Notes under the pieces: model-generated
What the model was told of the DNA's origin: nothing
Database searches by the model: none
The model's input: the letters and a program-made list of their open reading frames with translations, nothing else
Part shown: in pieces, positions 52,971 through 62,327 of the stretch
Position numbering within the stretch: position 1 is the stretch's first letter
Layout of the letters: every line of letters begins with the position of its first letter
Translations under genes and position numbers: made by a program
Source: Solirubrobacterales bacterium
GTDB taxonomy: Bacteria > Actinomycetota > Thermoleophilia > Solirubrobacterales > 70-9
Direction of reading: 5' to 3'
Assembly: GCA_025450585.1 (NCBI GenBank)
Contig: JANWHD010000028.1
Location: forward strand, 1-64,000
Length of the DNA stretch: 64,000 nucleotides

Positions 52971-55534
52971 GCTGGCTACCGGCCATTACGGTGGCGCTCG
53001 TCCTGGCGCTGTTCCCAGCGACGGCGCAGGGCGAGTTCGGGTTCGTTCCCGACTCCACCGAGGTCGAGCTCCTGAATTCCGCCGACCTACCCGAGAACCG
53101 AGCCGGTGCCCACCCCGACCGGATGATCATGAGATTCGCGTTCAGCACCACCCCCGGTGGCGAAGTCGAGGCCAACCCGCGGGACATCGCGCTCGAGCTC
53201 CCGCCCGGCCTGGTCGGGAACGCTCGCGCCACTCCCCACTGCTCCCGTGCGATGTTCGCGCTCGCATCCTGCCCCCCAGAGACGCAGGTCGGCACCGTCA
53301 CGCAGACGCTCTCGTCCTTCGGCACGCTGAACGTGCCGGTCTACAACATCGCACCCAGCCCGAGTGAGCTCGCGGAGTTCGGCTTCCAGGCGATCATCCT
53401 CCCCTTTCGCTTCATGGTCGGCCTCGAGGCGAACGGGGGGCACCATGCTCGCCTCCTGGCCACCAATCTGGTCCAGGAAATCCCCGTTCTCGACAGCGAA
53501 CTGGAGCTGTGGGGAGTGCCAGCGGACCACCAGTCGGGGACCGCGATTCCCCGCGAGCCGCTCCTGACCAACCCGACTCGCTGCAACCCCGCGCCGGAGA
53601 ATGTCGTGTTCGCGGTGCGAACGTGGCAGGAACCCGAAGAGTGGCTGAGAGAAACCGTCCCGATCGGTCCCTTCGCGGGCTGCGCCGACCTGTCCCTCGC
53701 CCCCACACTGGCCGTGACCCCCAGTCACGACATGGCCGACACACCGACAGGCATCGGCATCGACCTCGACCTGCCCCAGAACGAGGATCCGGACGGGCTC
53801 GCGACCTCCCACGTCGAGTCGGTTTCGGTGGCGCTGCCCCCGGGGTTCTCGCTCTCACCGGGAGTCGCGCACGGGCTGACGGCGTGCACGGATGCTCAGC
53901 TCGGAGCCGGCAACGATCCGCCCACCTGTCCGGAGTCATCGAAGATAGGGACTGCCGAGCTCGCCACCCCGCTCCTTCCAGAGCCGCTGGCCGGGACGAT
54001 CTACTTCGCCCAGGGCGAGCCCGAAGATCCCTTCCGGGTGTTCCTGAGCGTGAACGGGCCGGGCTTCACGATCAAGCTGCCCGGCTCCCTTCGGCCTGAC
54101 CCTGACGGCAACCGGGTCACCGTGGTGATTCCCGAGTTGCCACAGCTGCCCTTCAGCCATCTGACGCTGCATCTCAAGGACGGGCCCAGGGCAGCGCTGG
54201 CATCCCCGCCGCACTGCACGAAAGGCGCCGCGCAGGCGACGCTATCGCCCTCGAGCGGTGAGGGGAACGCAATCGCGTTCGCAACCGTCACGACGGGGAG
54301 CGGTGTCGGCGGGGGGCCGTGCTCGTCCGGGGCGCCCTTCGCGCCGAGCTTCTCCGCCGGGGCGTCGCCGGCAAAGGCGGGGCGGGACAGCTCCTTCTCG
54401 GCGACCGTCCGAAGAAACGACGGCGAACAGTCCCTGGAGGGGTTTCGGATCACCCTGCCGACGGGACTGACCGCACGGATCGCGGGGGCCGGGGTCTGCG
54501 CGGAGGTCGCCGTGATCGCCGCTGCCTGCCCCCTCGCAAGCCGGGTCGGCTCGATCGTCGCAGAGGCGGGCGCCGGACCGGCGCCGTTCGCAGTCGGCGG
54601 AGATGTCTACCTGACCGGGCCCTACGGGGGTGGGCCCTTCGGGCTCGCCCTCGTCCTGAGACCCGCGGCTGACGCGTTCGACATCGCCCCGGGTGTCGTC
54701 CGCGCTTCCCTCTCGAACGATCCGTCAGACGGACACACGACCGTCTCCGTCGACGCGCTGCCGCAGGCGCTGTCGGGCATCCCCTTGCGACTGCGCACGC
54801 TCGGCATCGACATCGACAGGCCGGGTTTCATGCTCAACCCGACGTCGTGCCAGCCGACGAGCGTGCAGGCCACGATCGTCTCGGCGGCCGGGACCGAGGT
54901 TCGAACGCACACTCCATTCCGGATCGAAGGCTGTGAGGAGCTGGGCTTCGACCCTGGACTGGCGATCGCCCTCCAGGGACGCGAAGCAAAGCACCCGGAC
55001 CTGGCAATACAGATCCGACCGCGCGCCGGAGACGCGAACATGCGCTCGGTCACGACCAAACTGCCCTCGCTGCTCGAGCGCACCGATGAGGGCGGCCCCA
55101 TCCCGTGCTCCCGCCAGAGCTTCGCCGCCGGCGCCTGCCCCGCGCGCTCGCGGGTGGGGACCGCCCTGGTTCGCACCCCGGTGCTCTCCACGCCGCTGTG
55201 GGGACCCGCGTACATGGTCCGGGGCAGCGACGTGGGCACACCCCAGATCTGGACGTCGCTGGAGGGCCAGGGCATGCGCATGACCGTGAGGAGCGTGCTC
55301 TCGGCCACCCCGAACGGCCAGCTGCTCAACACGGTCGTCGGCCTACCGGACCAGCCCTTGACCGCCTTCACGATGCACATGCGCGGCGGCAGGGGCTCGC
55401 TCCTGTCTGCAGCGACGCAGGCGTGCGACGCCCGTCGCGAGCAGCTGATCGCGGCAAGCACCGCGCGTGCCCAGAATGGCATGCAGCACAAGCGGCTACT
55501 GCGCGTGCGGGTTCGTCCCTCGTGCCGCACTTAG
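52967..55534 (+). CDS. Large secreted beta-rich protein of unknown function
   Basis: An 855-residue protein beginning at GTG 52967, signal peptide SWLPAITVALVLALFPATAQG. The mature protein consists of repeated beta modules with recurrent phrases: LPPGLVGN, CPPETQVGTVT, CPESSKIGTAE, CPLASRVGSIV and CPARSRVGTALV. The pattern (C-P-x-x-S-x-[VI]-G-[TS]) occurs four to five times at intervals of about 200 residues, suggesting tandem domains of about 200 residues each with a conserved Cys. I recognise no enzyme motif. It is coupled to the preceding propeller protein and precedes the phosphopantetheinyl transferase. A surface or envelope role is likely. Confidence 0.75.
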   Translation: MSWLPAITVALVLALFPATAQGEFGFVPDSTEVELLNSADLPENRAGAHPDRMIMRFAFSTTPGGEVEANPRDIALELPPGLVGNARATPHCSRAMFALASCPPETQVGTVTQTLSSFGTLNVPVYNIAPSPSELAEFGFQAIILPFRFMVGLEANGGHHARLLATNLVQEIPVLDSELELWGVPADHQSGTAIPREPLLTNPTRCNPAPENVVFAVRTWQEPEEWLRETVPIGPFAGCADLSLAPTLAVTPSHDMADTPTGIGIDLDLPQNEDPDGLATSHVESVSVALPPGFSLSPGVAHGLTACTDAQLGAGNDPPTCPESSKIGTAELATPLLPEPLAGTIYFAQGEPEDPFRVFLSVNGPGFTIKLPGSLRPDPDGNRVTVVIPELPQLPFSHLTLHLKDGPRAALASPPHCTKGAAQATLSPSSGEGNAIAFATVTTGSGVGGGPCSSGAPFAPSFSAGASPAKAGRDSSFSATVRRNDGEQSLEGFRITLPTGLTARIAGAGVCAEVAVIAAACPLASRVGSIVAEAGAGPAPFAVGGDVYLTGPYGGGPFGLALVLRPAADAFDIAPGVVRASLSNDPSDGHTTVSVDALPQALSGIPLRLRTLGIDIDRPGFMLNPTSCQPTSVQATIVSAAGTEVRTHTPFRIEGCEELGFDPGLAIALQGREAKHPDLAIQIRPRAGDANMRSVTTKLPSLLERTDEGGPIPCSRQSFAAGACPARSRVGTALVRTPVLSTPLWGPAYMVRGSDVGTPQIWTSLEGQGMRMTVRSVLSATPNGQLLNTVVGLPDQPLTAFTMHMRGGRGSLLSAATQACDARREQLIAASTARAQNGMQHKRLLRVRVRPSCRT

Positions 55535-55538
55535 GCAC

Positions 55539-56330
55539 GTGGCGTGCCCGCCGCTGAACGGCTCGGAGGCGGGAGTCACTCCGCCGGACGCAGTGGACGT
55601 ATGGCAGATGCGAGTCCCGCCCCTGGGAGATGCAATCCGGGCCCTCGCGGCCGCACTCCCGGCCACAGATCGGGAGCGCGCCGCACGCTTTTCGAGAGAC
55701 GACGTGCGAGCCCGCTACCTGGCCGGTCGCTACGCGCTGAGAACCGCGCTGGGCGAGCTGCTCGGCGTCCGCCCGGCCGAGCTCCGCTTCGTGCGGCGCT
55801 GTCATCGCTGCGGAGGGACCGGTCATGGCAAGCCGGCCCTGAGGTGGCCCGGCGACGAGCGCGTCGACTTCAACCTCGCCCACTCCGGGGCGTTGGTCGC
55901 AGTTGCCGTCGTCCGCGGGGGCCGCGTCGGCATCGACGTCGAGCGCCTGCGGCCGGGCTTGGACGTCCTCGGCGTCGCCCGCCTTACATTCTCGGCTGAC
56001 GAGATCGCGGAGATAGAGGCGATCTCGAACCCGGACGAGCGCCGGGCGGCCTTCTTCCGCTGCTGGACCCGCAAGGAGGCCTATCTGAAGGCCCGTGCCG
56101 ACGGTCTCCCCGGCAACCTGCGCACCTGGAGCGTGTCCTGCTCGCGAGCGGCCGTGGTCGTGCCCAACGTCCCGGAGGACTCGTCGCCGGGGGGACACTG
56201 GCAGATCGGCTCGCTACCCCTCGGCACCGGCTACGCGGGCGCGGTTGCCTACGAGCACGGCACAGGTTCAACCACCCGCCCGCTTCAGCTTCACACAGTC
56301 GAGTGGCTCGAACACATCGGTAGCGAGTAG
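55539..56330 (+). CDS. 4'-phosphopantetheinyl transferase, Sfp type
   Basis: A 263-residue Sfp-type enzyme that moves phosphopantetheine from CoA to the Ser of a carrier protein. Motifs: CHRCGGTGHGKPAL (about 88-101), NLAHSG, VGIDVERLRP with magnesium ligands D133 and E135, and FFRCWTRKEAYLKA with W176, K179, E180. The obvious client is the acyl carrier protein encoded at 62324. GTG 55539 is taken as start, five bases after the preceding stop. The 3' end overlaps the convergent FAAL gene by 63 bp. Confidence 0.92.
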   Translation: MACPPLNGSEAGVTPPDAVDVWQMRVPPLGDAIRALAAALPATDRERAARFSRDDVRARYLAGRYALRTALGELLGVRPAELRFVRRCHRCGGTGHGKPALRWPGDERVDFNLAHSGALVAVAVVRGGRVGIDVERLRPGLDVLGVARLTFSADEIAEIEAISNPDERRAAFFRCWTRKEAYLKARADGLPGNLRTWSVSCSRAAVVVPNVPEDSSPGGHWQIGSLPLGTGYAGAVAYEHGTGSTTRPLQLHTVEWLEHIGSE

Positions 56331-57902
56331 GTGACGACAGCGGAATCGCTGGATCTTGCCGCTCGGGGTCTTCGGCAGGGCGCCCGGGGGGAGAAAGACA
56401 CATTCGTCGAGCAGGACGCCGGCTTTCTGCTTGGCTGTGCGGGAGGCCTCGGCTGCCAGCATCCCGAGATCGGCGCCCTCGTCCCTCAGCTCGAGCAGCA
56501 TCACCAGCCGGGCGCGGTTGCCGGCCCCGGCGTCGATCACCGTCGAGCACCCACTTCTCACCGCGTCGAGTAGATCCACCGCCGACTCGATCTCTCGCGC
56601 GTACACGTTGCGAGCGCCCACCGAAAGCATGTCGTCGCGCCGCCCGACCACATACAGCTCGTCCCCGTGCATGAAGCCCAGGTCCCCGGTGGCCAGCTCT
56701 CCATCGGAGAAGCGCTCCGCGGTCAGCTCTTTCTCGCGGTGGTACTCGGTGGCCAGGCAAGGGGAGCGAATGTGGATCTGAGAGAGCCGGTCCGGCTCCT
56801 CTACGCGCACTCCGGCCTCGCCGCGGGGGCGACCGGTGGAGACGATCTCGGTCGTCCCGTCCCCATGCTCGTCCACATGGACGACCTCCTCGTTGGCCAG
56901 AGCGGCGCTGTCCACACGCCGGAAGCTCGGCCGTGCCGCGATGTCGATACTGCTCACCACGAGCGTCGCCTCCGCCATGCCGTAGGCGGGCATCCACATC
57001 TCCGCGGACAGGCCTTTCGGGGCGAACACCTCGGTTGCCGCTTCGAGCACCGACCAGGCGATGCTCTCCCCGCCGATGACGCAGGACTTCAGGCGATGGA
57101 GCGATCCCGGCAGGGGGCGCCTGCGCTCAGCTCTGGTGGCGATGTTGAGGGCCGACGGCGGGCCCGCCGAGATCGTGGCGCCGAACTCGGCGATGTCTCC
57201 GAGCCAGGTCCGAGGATCGACGACGAACCTCTCGGGAGACGACAGAGCGAGGGGGAGGTCGTAGGCCCACGGGAAGAGCAGGCATCCGAATGCGCCCATG
57301 TCATGGGACAGCGGCAACCAGGACGAGAAGGAGTCCCCCGGCGCCGCCTCGAGCATGTCGCCGATCATCTTCAGCTGTATCCCCATCGCCCGCGGCGTCA
57401 GCACACACCCTTTGGGCCTGCTGGTGCTGCCCGAGGAGTACTGGATGAACGCGGGCTCGTCGTCACCCGGGGGGGTGGGTTCGAAGGATCCGTCGACCGG
57501 CAGTGAGCTCCAGCCGACCAGCTCCACCTCTCCGTCGATCGGTCCCCGCAGCGCCTCGATCAGCCGGTCCTCGACCAGGAGGATGTGCGACCCCAGGTGC
57601 CGGCAGATCGCGACCAGCTGGCTCGCGTAATCCTCGATGCTCATTGCACGAGCCGGCACAGGCAGCGAGGCTACGGCGCCGCCGGCCAGCCAGACGCCGA
57701 GCATCCCTCGCACGACCTCGAACGAGTTCGTCAGTACGCAGGCGACGGGCACCCCGGTCCGGATCCCCGCGCGCCTCAAGCCCAGCCCCGCGCGGTGCGC
57801 ATCGGCCACGACGCCGTTCCAGGGCATCTCCGCGAAGCTCCCTCGGTCCCACCACTGAAAGGACTGGAGCTTCTCTGCGGTGAGGGCGTCGAAGAACTGC
57901 AT
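56268..57902 (-). CDS. Fatty acyl-AMP ligase (FAAL)
   Basis: A 544-residue adenylate-forming enzyme of the FAAL type, which activates a fatty acid as acyl-AMP and loads it on an ACP rather than CoA. Motifs: IQYSSGSTSRPKGCVLT, SWLPLSHDMGAFGCL (the FAAL hallmark), MPAYGMAEATLV, ATGDLGFMHGDELYVVGRRDD and LPKTPSGKIQRFRC. It ends an operon that begins with the FabG-like gene at 63420, 16 bp after the hydrolase gene. It likely supplies a starter chain to the ACP at 62324. Confidence 0.92.
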   Translation of the reverse strand: MQFFDALTAEKLQSFQWWDRGSFAEMPWNGVVADAHRAGLGLRRAGIRTGVPVACVLTNSFEVVRGMLGVWLAGGAVASLPVPARAMSIEDYASQLVAICRHLGSHILLVEDRLIEALRGPIDGEVELVGWSSLPVDGSFEPTPPGDDEPAFIQYSSGSTSRPKGCVLTPRAMGIQLKMIGDMLEAAPGDSFSSWLPLSHDMGAFGCLLFPWAYDLPLALSSPERFVVDPRTWLGDIAEFGATISAGPPSALNIATRAERRRPLPGSLHRLKSCVIGGESIAWSVLEAATEVFAPKGLSAEMWMPAYGMAEATLVVSSIDIAARPSFRRVDSAALANEEVVHVDEHGDGTTEIVSTGRPRGEAGVRVEEPDRLSQIHIRSPCLATEYHREKELTAERFSDGELATGDLGFMHGDELYVVGRRDDMLSVGARNVYAREIESAVDLLDAVRSGCSTVIDAGAGNRARLVMLLELRDEGADLGMLAAEASRTAKQKAGVLLDECVFLPPGALPKTPSGKIQRFRCRHLLATDVFEPLDCVKLKRAGG

Positions 57903-57918
57903 CCCGGGCCGGGCGAAC

Positions 57919-58821
57919 CTACGCCCGCCTCCTCCCCGCTGTCAATTCGCCACCCCACTCCGCGCGAGCAGCCAGCTCGCGCACCAGGAGGATCAGCTTG
58001 CGGCCACCCCAACCGAGGGGAACCCCTCCAGGCCTCTCGCACTCGAAACGGCTCCTGGGAATCGCGCGCACGTAAGAGCGAGCCAGCTCGTAGGGGTGAC
58101 GCGGGTCGAGCTCGTCACGCGTTCCCACGACCAGCACCGGGCCCTCGATGGTGGAGAGCGCCGCAAAGTCGTCGAACGGCTTGGCTCGCAGGTTTGCCTT
58201 GACCGCATCGCCCACGGCGGTCAGGTCATGGTGCTCCCTGAGCCGGCGGCGCAACAAGGAGTGCGCCGCTCGAATCCCAGCGGACTCGCGCGAGCTCCCC
58301 TCAGGGATCCACAGCGCCGCCATGAACCCGTCGACCCCGCGCTCCCGCACACCCGCCGCGAGCGCGTCGGCCTCCTCCACGTTCTCCTCGTTCGGGTGGT
58401 CCTCCGGGTCGAACGCCGGCGAGACGATCGCGAGGGCGGCCGAGCGGTGCGGCTGTTCCAGCGCAAGGCGCAGGGCCGTGTGCCCGCCCATAGAGATGCC
58501 GGCCAGGACGGCCCTCTCGATCCCGAACGCATCCATGACCGCACCCAGGTCCTCCGTCAGCACGTCGTATCCGTACTGCCGGGGATCGGCCGCGGGCTCG
58601 GATCTGCCGTGACCGCGCGCGTCGAAGGAGATCACCCGGAAGCCGGCGCTCTCGAGCGCGGTCGTGTTCGAGAACGCCTGGTTGGCCGTCATCGTCAGGC
58701 CGTGGAGCAGGATGACCGGGCGGCCCTCGGGGGGTCCCGATTCCCATGCCGCCAGGGTGGGCCCGGACGGAGAGCGCACCGACACCTTTCGCCGCCTTCC
58801 CGCCTCGCCGCCCGGCTTCAC
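57919..58821 (-). CDS. Alpha/beta hydrolase, possible loss of catalytic histidine
   Basis: A 300-residue alpha/beta hydrolase. It has the oxyanion HG in VILLHGLTM, the nucleophile elbow GISMGGHTAL, and an Asp in VVGTRDELDP. The His expected about 25 residues later in a GH-type loop is not obvious: the sequence there is FECERPGGVPLGWGGRK. The enzyme may use another His or be non-hydrolytic. A thioesterase-like release of the acyl product would fit its place. It overlaps the acyltransferase stop by four bases. Confidence 0.82.
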   Translation of the reverse strand: MKPGGEAGRRRKVSVRSPSGPTLAAWESGPPEGRPVILLHGLTMTANQAFSNTTALESAGFRVISFDARGHGRSEPAADPRQYGYDVLTEDLGAVMDAFGIERAVLAGISMGGHTALRLALEQPHRSAALAIVSPAFDPEDHPNEENVEEADALAAGVRERGVDGFMAALWIPEGSSRESAGIRAAHSLLRRRLREHHDLTAVGDAVKANLRAKPFDDFAALSTIEGPVLVVGTRDELDPRHPYELARSYVRAIPRSRFECERPGGVPLGWGGRKLILLVRELAARAEWGGELTAGRRRA

Positions 58822-60056
58822 GCAACCGCCCCCAGCTTCGTCAGCCGTCCGACCGCCACCGGCGCACCGGCCGCGAAGGCCGCGGCACCGGCTTCGATCA
58901 GGCCGGCGGACGAGCGCTCCCCCACCCGCATCGAAACGGCGGGCGGTCCGCCGATCTCGGCCATCAGGCGGGAGAGGATCCGGCCGGGCCCGACCTCGAG
59001 CATCAGGTCTGCCTCAGCAGCGAAGGCGCTGCCTGCTTCGGAGAAGCGAACTGGGTCGACGATCTGCCGGGCGAGAAGCGACCTCAGGTCGGCGCCGGAC
59101 TCCAGCTCGCCACCGGTCACCGATGAGATGACCCGTCGGCGCAGTGGCTCGAAGCGCTCCGCCTCGAGGCTGCGCTCGAAGTCGGCGACGGCCGGTCGCA
59201 TCAGCGGCGAATGGAACGCTCCGATCACGTCGAGGCGCGTCGCCCGGATCCCGCTCTCTCTCGCCTTGTCGACGAACTCCTGGATCTCGTCGAGACCACC
59301 TGAGACGACCCGCTGACGGGGCGAGTTCAAGCAGGCGACCGTCACGTTCCTGCCGCTCGTCAGCTCGACGAGTGCCCGGTCGTCGGCCAGAACCGTGGCC
59401 ATCGTTCCCTTCGCGACGGCCGGTCCGGTCATCGCCGCGCCGCGGGCGCCGGCAAGTCGCAACAGCGCGTCCGCATCCAGCGCTCCCGCCCAGTGCAAGG
59501 CGGTCAGCTCGCCCAGGCTGTGCCCCGCCGCGATGGTGGCCTCAACCCCGAGCGCATGCAATGCCGCCAGCGCCGCCAGCGACGACGCGACCACCGAGAG
59601 CTGCACCTTCTCGTCGGCCACCTCCGCCGGATCGGCCGGGAGTCCCGCCCGAGCAAGGATCTCGGCCGCCTCCGGCACGCGCTCGCCCAGCCCACCCGCG
59701 TCGGTACGCACCGGGGCGCCCTGCCCGGGGAACAGCAGACCGATGCGCAGGCTGCTCCCGAACCCCACGAACGCCCGGCCCAAGACGCTGAGGCCGTGTC
59801 CCCCCAGTGCGCCGGCGGCGTCGGCGACGCCTTCCCTCGCCTCCTCCACCGTCGAGGCGACGATCGCGCAGCGAACCGCGCAGTCCGCCGGGATCTCGTC
59901 CGCGAGGCGAGAAGCCAGTTGCTCGATGCTCTCGGGGTGCCTCTCCGCGGCCATAAGCGACTCGAGGCGGTCGCGAACGGTCGCCGCATCCGGGCCGGCG
60001 ACAGCGAGCAGACAGGGGGGGCACAGCTCCTCGATCAGCGAGGGGCGCGCTGCCAT
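58818..60056 (-). CDS. Discrete malonyl-type acyltransferase (FabD-like) with KS-AT-type linker
   Basis: A 412-residue acyltransferase. The first about 100 residues (SLIEELCPPCLLAVAGPDAA and onward) resemble the linker that precedes AT domains in modular polyketide synthases. The catalytic domain then has LLFPGQGAP, nucleophile S180 in GHSLGELTAL, R205 in GARGAAM, which selects malonyl-type substrates, and H282 in GAFHSPLM. It should load an extender unit on the ACP. The ATG at 60056 is chosen; it overlaps the MaoC-like gene by 22 bp. A longer frame to 60113 lies wholly within that gene. Confidence 0.88.
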   Translation of the reverse strand: MAARPSLIEELCPPCLLAVAGPDAATVRDRLESLMAAERHPESIEQLASRLADEIPADCAVRCAIVASTVEEAREGVADAAGALGGHGLSVLGRAFVGFGSSLRIGLLFPGQGAPVRTDAGGLGERVPEAAEILARAGLPADPAEVADEKVQLSVVASSLAALAALHALGVEATIAAGHSLGELTALHWAGALDADALLRLAGARGAAMTGPAVAKGTMATVLADDRALVELTSGRNVTVACLNSPRQRVVSGGLDEIQEFVDKARESGIRATRLDVIGAFHSPLMRPAVADFERSLEAERFEPLRRRVISSVTGGELESGADLRSLLARQIVDPVRFSEAGSAFAAEADLMLEVGPGRILSRLMAEIGGPPAVSMRVGERSSAGLIEAGAAAFAAGAPVAVGRLTKLGAVA

Positions 60057-60526
60057 ACCGCCTCCAGCTCCACGGTCATCGCGACGGCTTCCTCCTGATT
60101 GACGATCGTCCACCCGCCCGTGACGAGGCCGTAATCCTCAGTCCACGGCACCAGCCGGAGGATCTCGCACCGCACGCGGATCGTGTCCCCGACCCCTATC
60201 GGCACGAGCAGTCGCAGGTCGTTGACCCGCCGCAACGCGGCAACGCGGTCGTTCGGCACGAGCCCGATCGAGTAGGTGAGCGCCAGCAGAGCGGGAGCGC
60301 CGATCTGCCCGGCGGTCGTTCCCCCCGTGTAGAGGCCGGGGTTCCCGCTGACTGGGCTCATCTCCCCGGTCAGAGAGGCGAAGCGGACGATGTCCGCCTC
60401 GGTCACCGTGCGGCCCCTGCTTATGTAGCTGTCACCCACGGCGAGCTCGTCGAACGGACGCAGCCAGACGATGACCCCCTCCCCCACCCGGGTCTCCGCG
60501 CCGGCTGGGGACGGAACCGGTCTCAC
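60035..60526 (-). CDS. MaoC-like hotdog protein lacking the usual active-site residues
   Basis: A 163-residue hotdog protein. The fold signature is clear (VTEADIVRFASLTGEMSP, PALLALTYSIGLVPNDRVAALRRV, VGDTIRVRCEI), but where active MaoC proteins have GDWHPxHxD the sequence is GEMSPVSGNPG: the Asp is Glu and the His is absent. Dehydration by the standard mechanism is unlikely; it could bind acyl chains or assist a partner. It starts at GTG 60526 overlapping the previous stop. Confidence 0.8.
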   Translation of the reverse strand: MRPVPSPAGAETRVGEGVIVWLRPFDELAVGDSYISRGRTVTEADIVRFASLTGEMSPVSGNPGLYTGGTTAGQIGAPALLALTYSIGLVPNDRVAALRRVNDLRLLVPIGVGDTIRVRCEILRLVPWTEDYGLVTGGWTIVNQEEAVAMTVELEAVWQRAPR

Positions 60527-61104
60527 CCCCCTGCCGCGTGCTGACCGAGCACCTCTCGGGCCCGCTCGGCCATCGCCGGCATCATTTCGCCGGCCATCGC
60601 TTCGAGACGGCCCAGCTCCATCATGCGCACGTAGAAGTAGACGTGGAGCAGGCCGGCGACGTCATCGCCGTCGCCGCGCAGCGTGCACTGCACCTCGATG
60701 CTCACCTTGCGCCTGGTCCGCAGCCGCTCCGCGGCCGCCGGAACGTCGCCGAGGGCCTCGGCCCGGGAGCGAATGTCCCCGCGTGGCCGGGACGCCGGAT
60801 TGAAGACCGCCTTCCTGGTCAGCACCAGCGGCATCAGCTTCGTCTCGGGATCCGGCTTGCTCAGCGCAAGGGCATCGCATATCGCGATGCCGGAGGCAAC
60901 CTCGCCCACGGTGTACACAGCCGCAACCGAGTGCCGGCCATCCGGCTCCACCAGATGCGGCTGAGAAGGCAGTGTGACCACGGCGGGCCCGTCCGGGACC
61001 GGCCTGTCGAAGCGCATTCCAAGGTGAACGTGGAACGGGACCTTGGGAAAGCCGTAGAAGTCGTCCGGATAGTCCCCGGCGATGTCGGGGGCGGTGGAGG
61101 TCAC
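60523..61104 (-). CDS. Hotdog-fold thioesterase-like protein
   Basis: A 193-residue protein with probable hotdog fold. The stretch AAVYTVGEVASGIAICDAL resembles the central helix of PaaI-like and DUF4442 thioesterases, and KVSIEVQCTLRGDGDDVAGLLHVYFYV forms the edge strands. The N-terminus reads DFYGFPKVPFHVHLGMRFD. No certain catalytic residue. It is embedded between ketosynthase and MaoC-like genes with four-base overlaps on both sides. Confidence 0.7.
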   Translation of the reverse strand: MTSTAPDIAGDYPDDFYGFPKVPFHVHLGMRFDRPVPDGPAVVTLPSQPHLVEPDGRHSVAAVYTVGEVASGIAICDALALSKPDPETKLMPLVLTRKAVFNPASRPRGDIRSRAEALGDVPAAAERLRTRRKVSIEVQCTLRGDGDDVAGLLHVYFYVRMMELGRLEAMAGEMMPAMAERAREVLGQHAAGG

Positions 61105-62327
61105 GCCTCTATCACCACCACCGCGTTGTGACCCCCGAAAGCAAACGAGTTCGAGAGGGCGACCGCTCGTCCAGCGCGGTTCCCGGCGCCGTTCGTGGAC
61201 CGTTCGGGGAGAGGGAGTGGATCGCCGGGCACGTAATTGAGGTCGAGATCCTCGCCGGGCACCTCCAGCCCGACCGTGGGCGGCACGACGCCACCCCGCA
61301 GCGTGAGCAGGGTCGCGATCGCCTCGATCGCTCCCGCCCCGCCGATCGAGTGGCCGACGACCGACTTCGTGGAGCTGATCGGGATCTCGTGCGCGTGCCG
61401 GCCGAGGGCGACCTTGAGTGCATTGGTCTCGGCGAGGTCGTTGGCCTCGGTCGACGTTCCGTGGGCGTTGACGTAGTCAACCTCCTCCGGCGCGCGACCC
61501 GCATCGTCGAGCGCCGACCGGATCGCGTACCCGCAGATCTCGCCATCCTCCGCGGGGGCGGTCAGGTGGTAGCCGTCGGTCGAGGCCCCATAGCCGGACA
61601 GATAGCCGAGAATCTCGGCGCCGCGATCCTCGGCCTTGTCCTCGTGCTCGAGTATCAGGATGCCTCCGCCCTCGGCCATGACGAAGCCGTCGCGGCGCTC
61701 GTCGAACGGCCGGCACCGCCCCGAGCGCGACAGCGCCCCGGCCATCTTGAAGGCGGCGAGGATGAACGGGGTCAGGCACGCCTCGGCGCCGCCGACGATG
61801 ACCGCATCCGCCTCATCCTGCCGGAGCATGCGGAGTCCCTCGCCGATTGCCTGCGCGCTGGACGAGCAAGCCGAGGCTATCGACCTGCTCTCTCCACGAA
61901 AGCCATGAGCGATGGCGAGGACGGCCGGCAGCGCGTTGGGCATCGAAACCGGGATGGTGAGCGGCCATACCGCATCGGCGCCGTCCTGCTCGAGGGTCTG
62001 GTACTGGTCGAAGAGAACCTGCGTTCCTCCCAGCGAGACGCCGAGCACGCAAGCCACCCGGTGCGGGTCATAGGGTGGCTCGTCGCCCTCCCAACCCGCC
62101 TGATCGGCGGCCTCACGGGCCGCAATCGTTCCGAACTGGACGAAACGCTCCGTGCGCCGCACCTGCTTGCGCGACATGAACTGCGACGGATCGAACCCGT
62201 CGCACCTCCCAACCCCATCCTCGATTCCACAAACTCCATCTCGCCAGCGCTCGTAGAGAGTGTCCGCGCCGATTCCAAGCGGAGTCACCGCTCCGACGCC
62301 GGTGATCGCGGCCGAGCCTTCGCTCAC
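61101..62327 (-). CDS. Beta-ketoacyl-ACP synthase, FabF type
   Basis: A 408-residue condensing enzyme. C154 in ASACSSSAQAIG is the acyl-binding Cys, H289 in NAHGTSTEANDLAET and H326 in KSVVGHSIGGAGAIEA complete the Cys-His-His site, with K321. NSFAFGGHNAVVVIEA ends the protein. It condenses an ACP-bound malonyl-type unit with a growing chain. Only one ketosynthase is present and no separate chain-length factor, so it is FAS-like rather than aromatic PKS-like. The GTG start overlaps the ACP stop. Confidence 0.94.
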   Translation of the reverse strand: MSEGSAAITGVGAVTPLGIGADTLYERWRDGVCGIEDGVGRCDGFDPSQFMSRKQVRRTERFVQFGTIAAREAADQAGWEGDEPPYDPHRVACVLGVSLGGTQVLFDQYQTLEQDGADAVWPLTIPVSMPNALPAVLAIAHGFRGESRSIASACSSSAQAIGEGLRMLRQDEADAVIVGGAEACLTPFILAAFKMAGALSRSGRCRPFDERRDGFVMAEGGGILILEHEDKAEDRGAEILGYLSGYGASTDGYHLTAPAEDGEICGYAIRSALDDAGRAPEEVDYVNAHGTSTEANDLAETNALKVALGRHAHEIPISSTKSVVGHSIGGAGAIEAIATLLTLRGGVVPPTVGLEVPGEDLDLNYVPGDPLPLPERSTNGAGNRAGRAVALSNSFAFGGHNAVVVIEA

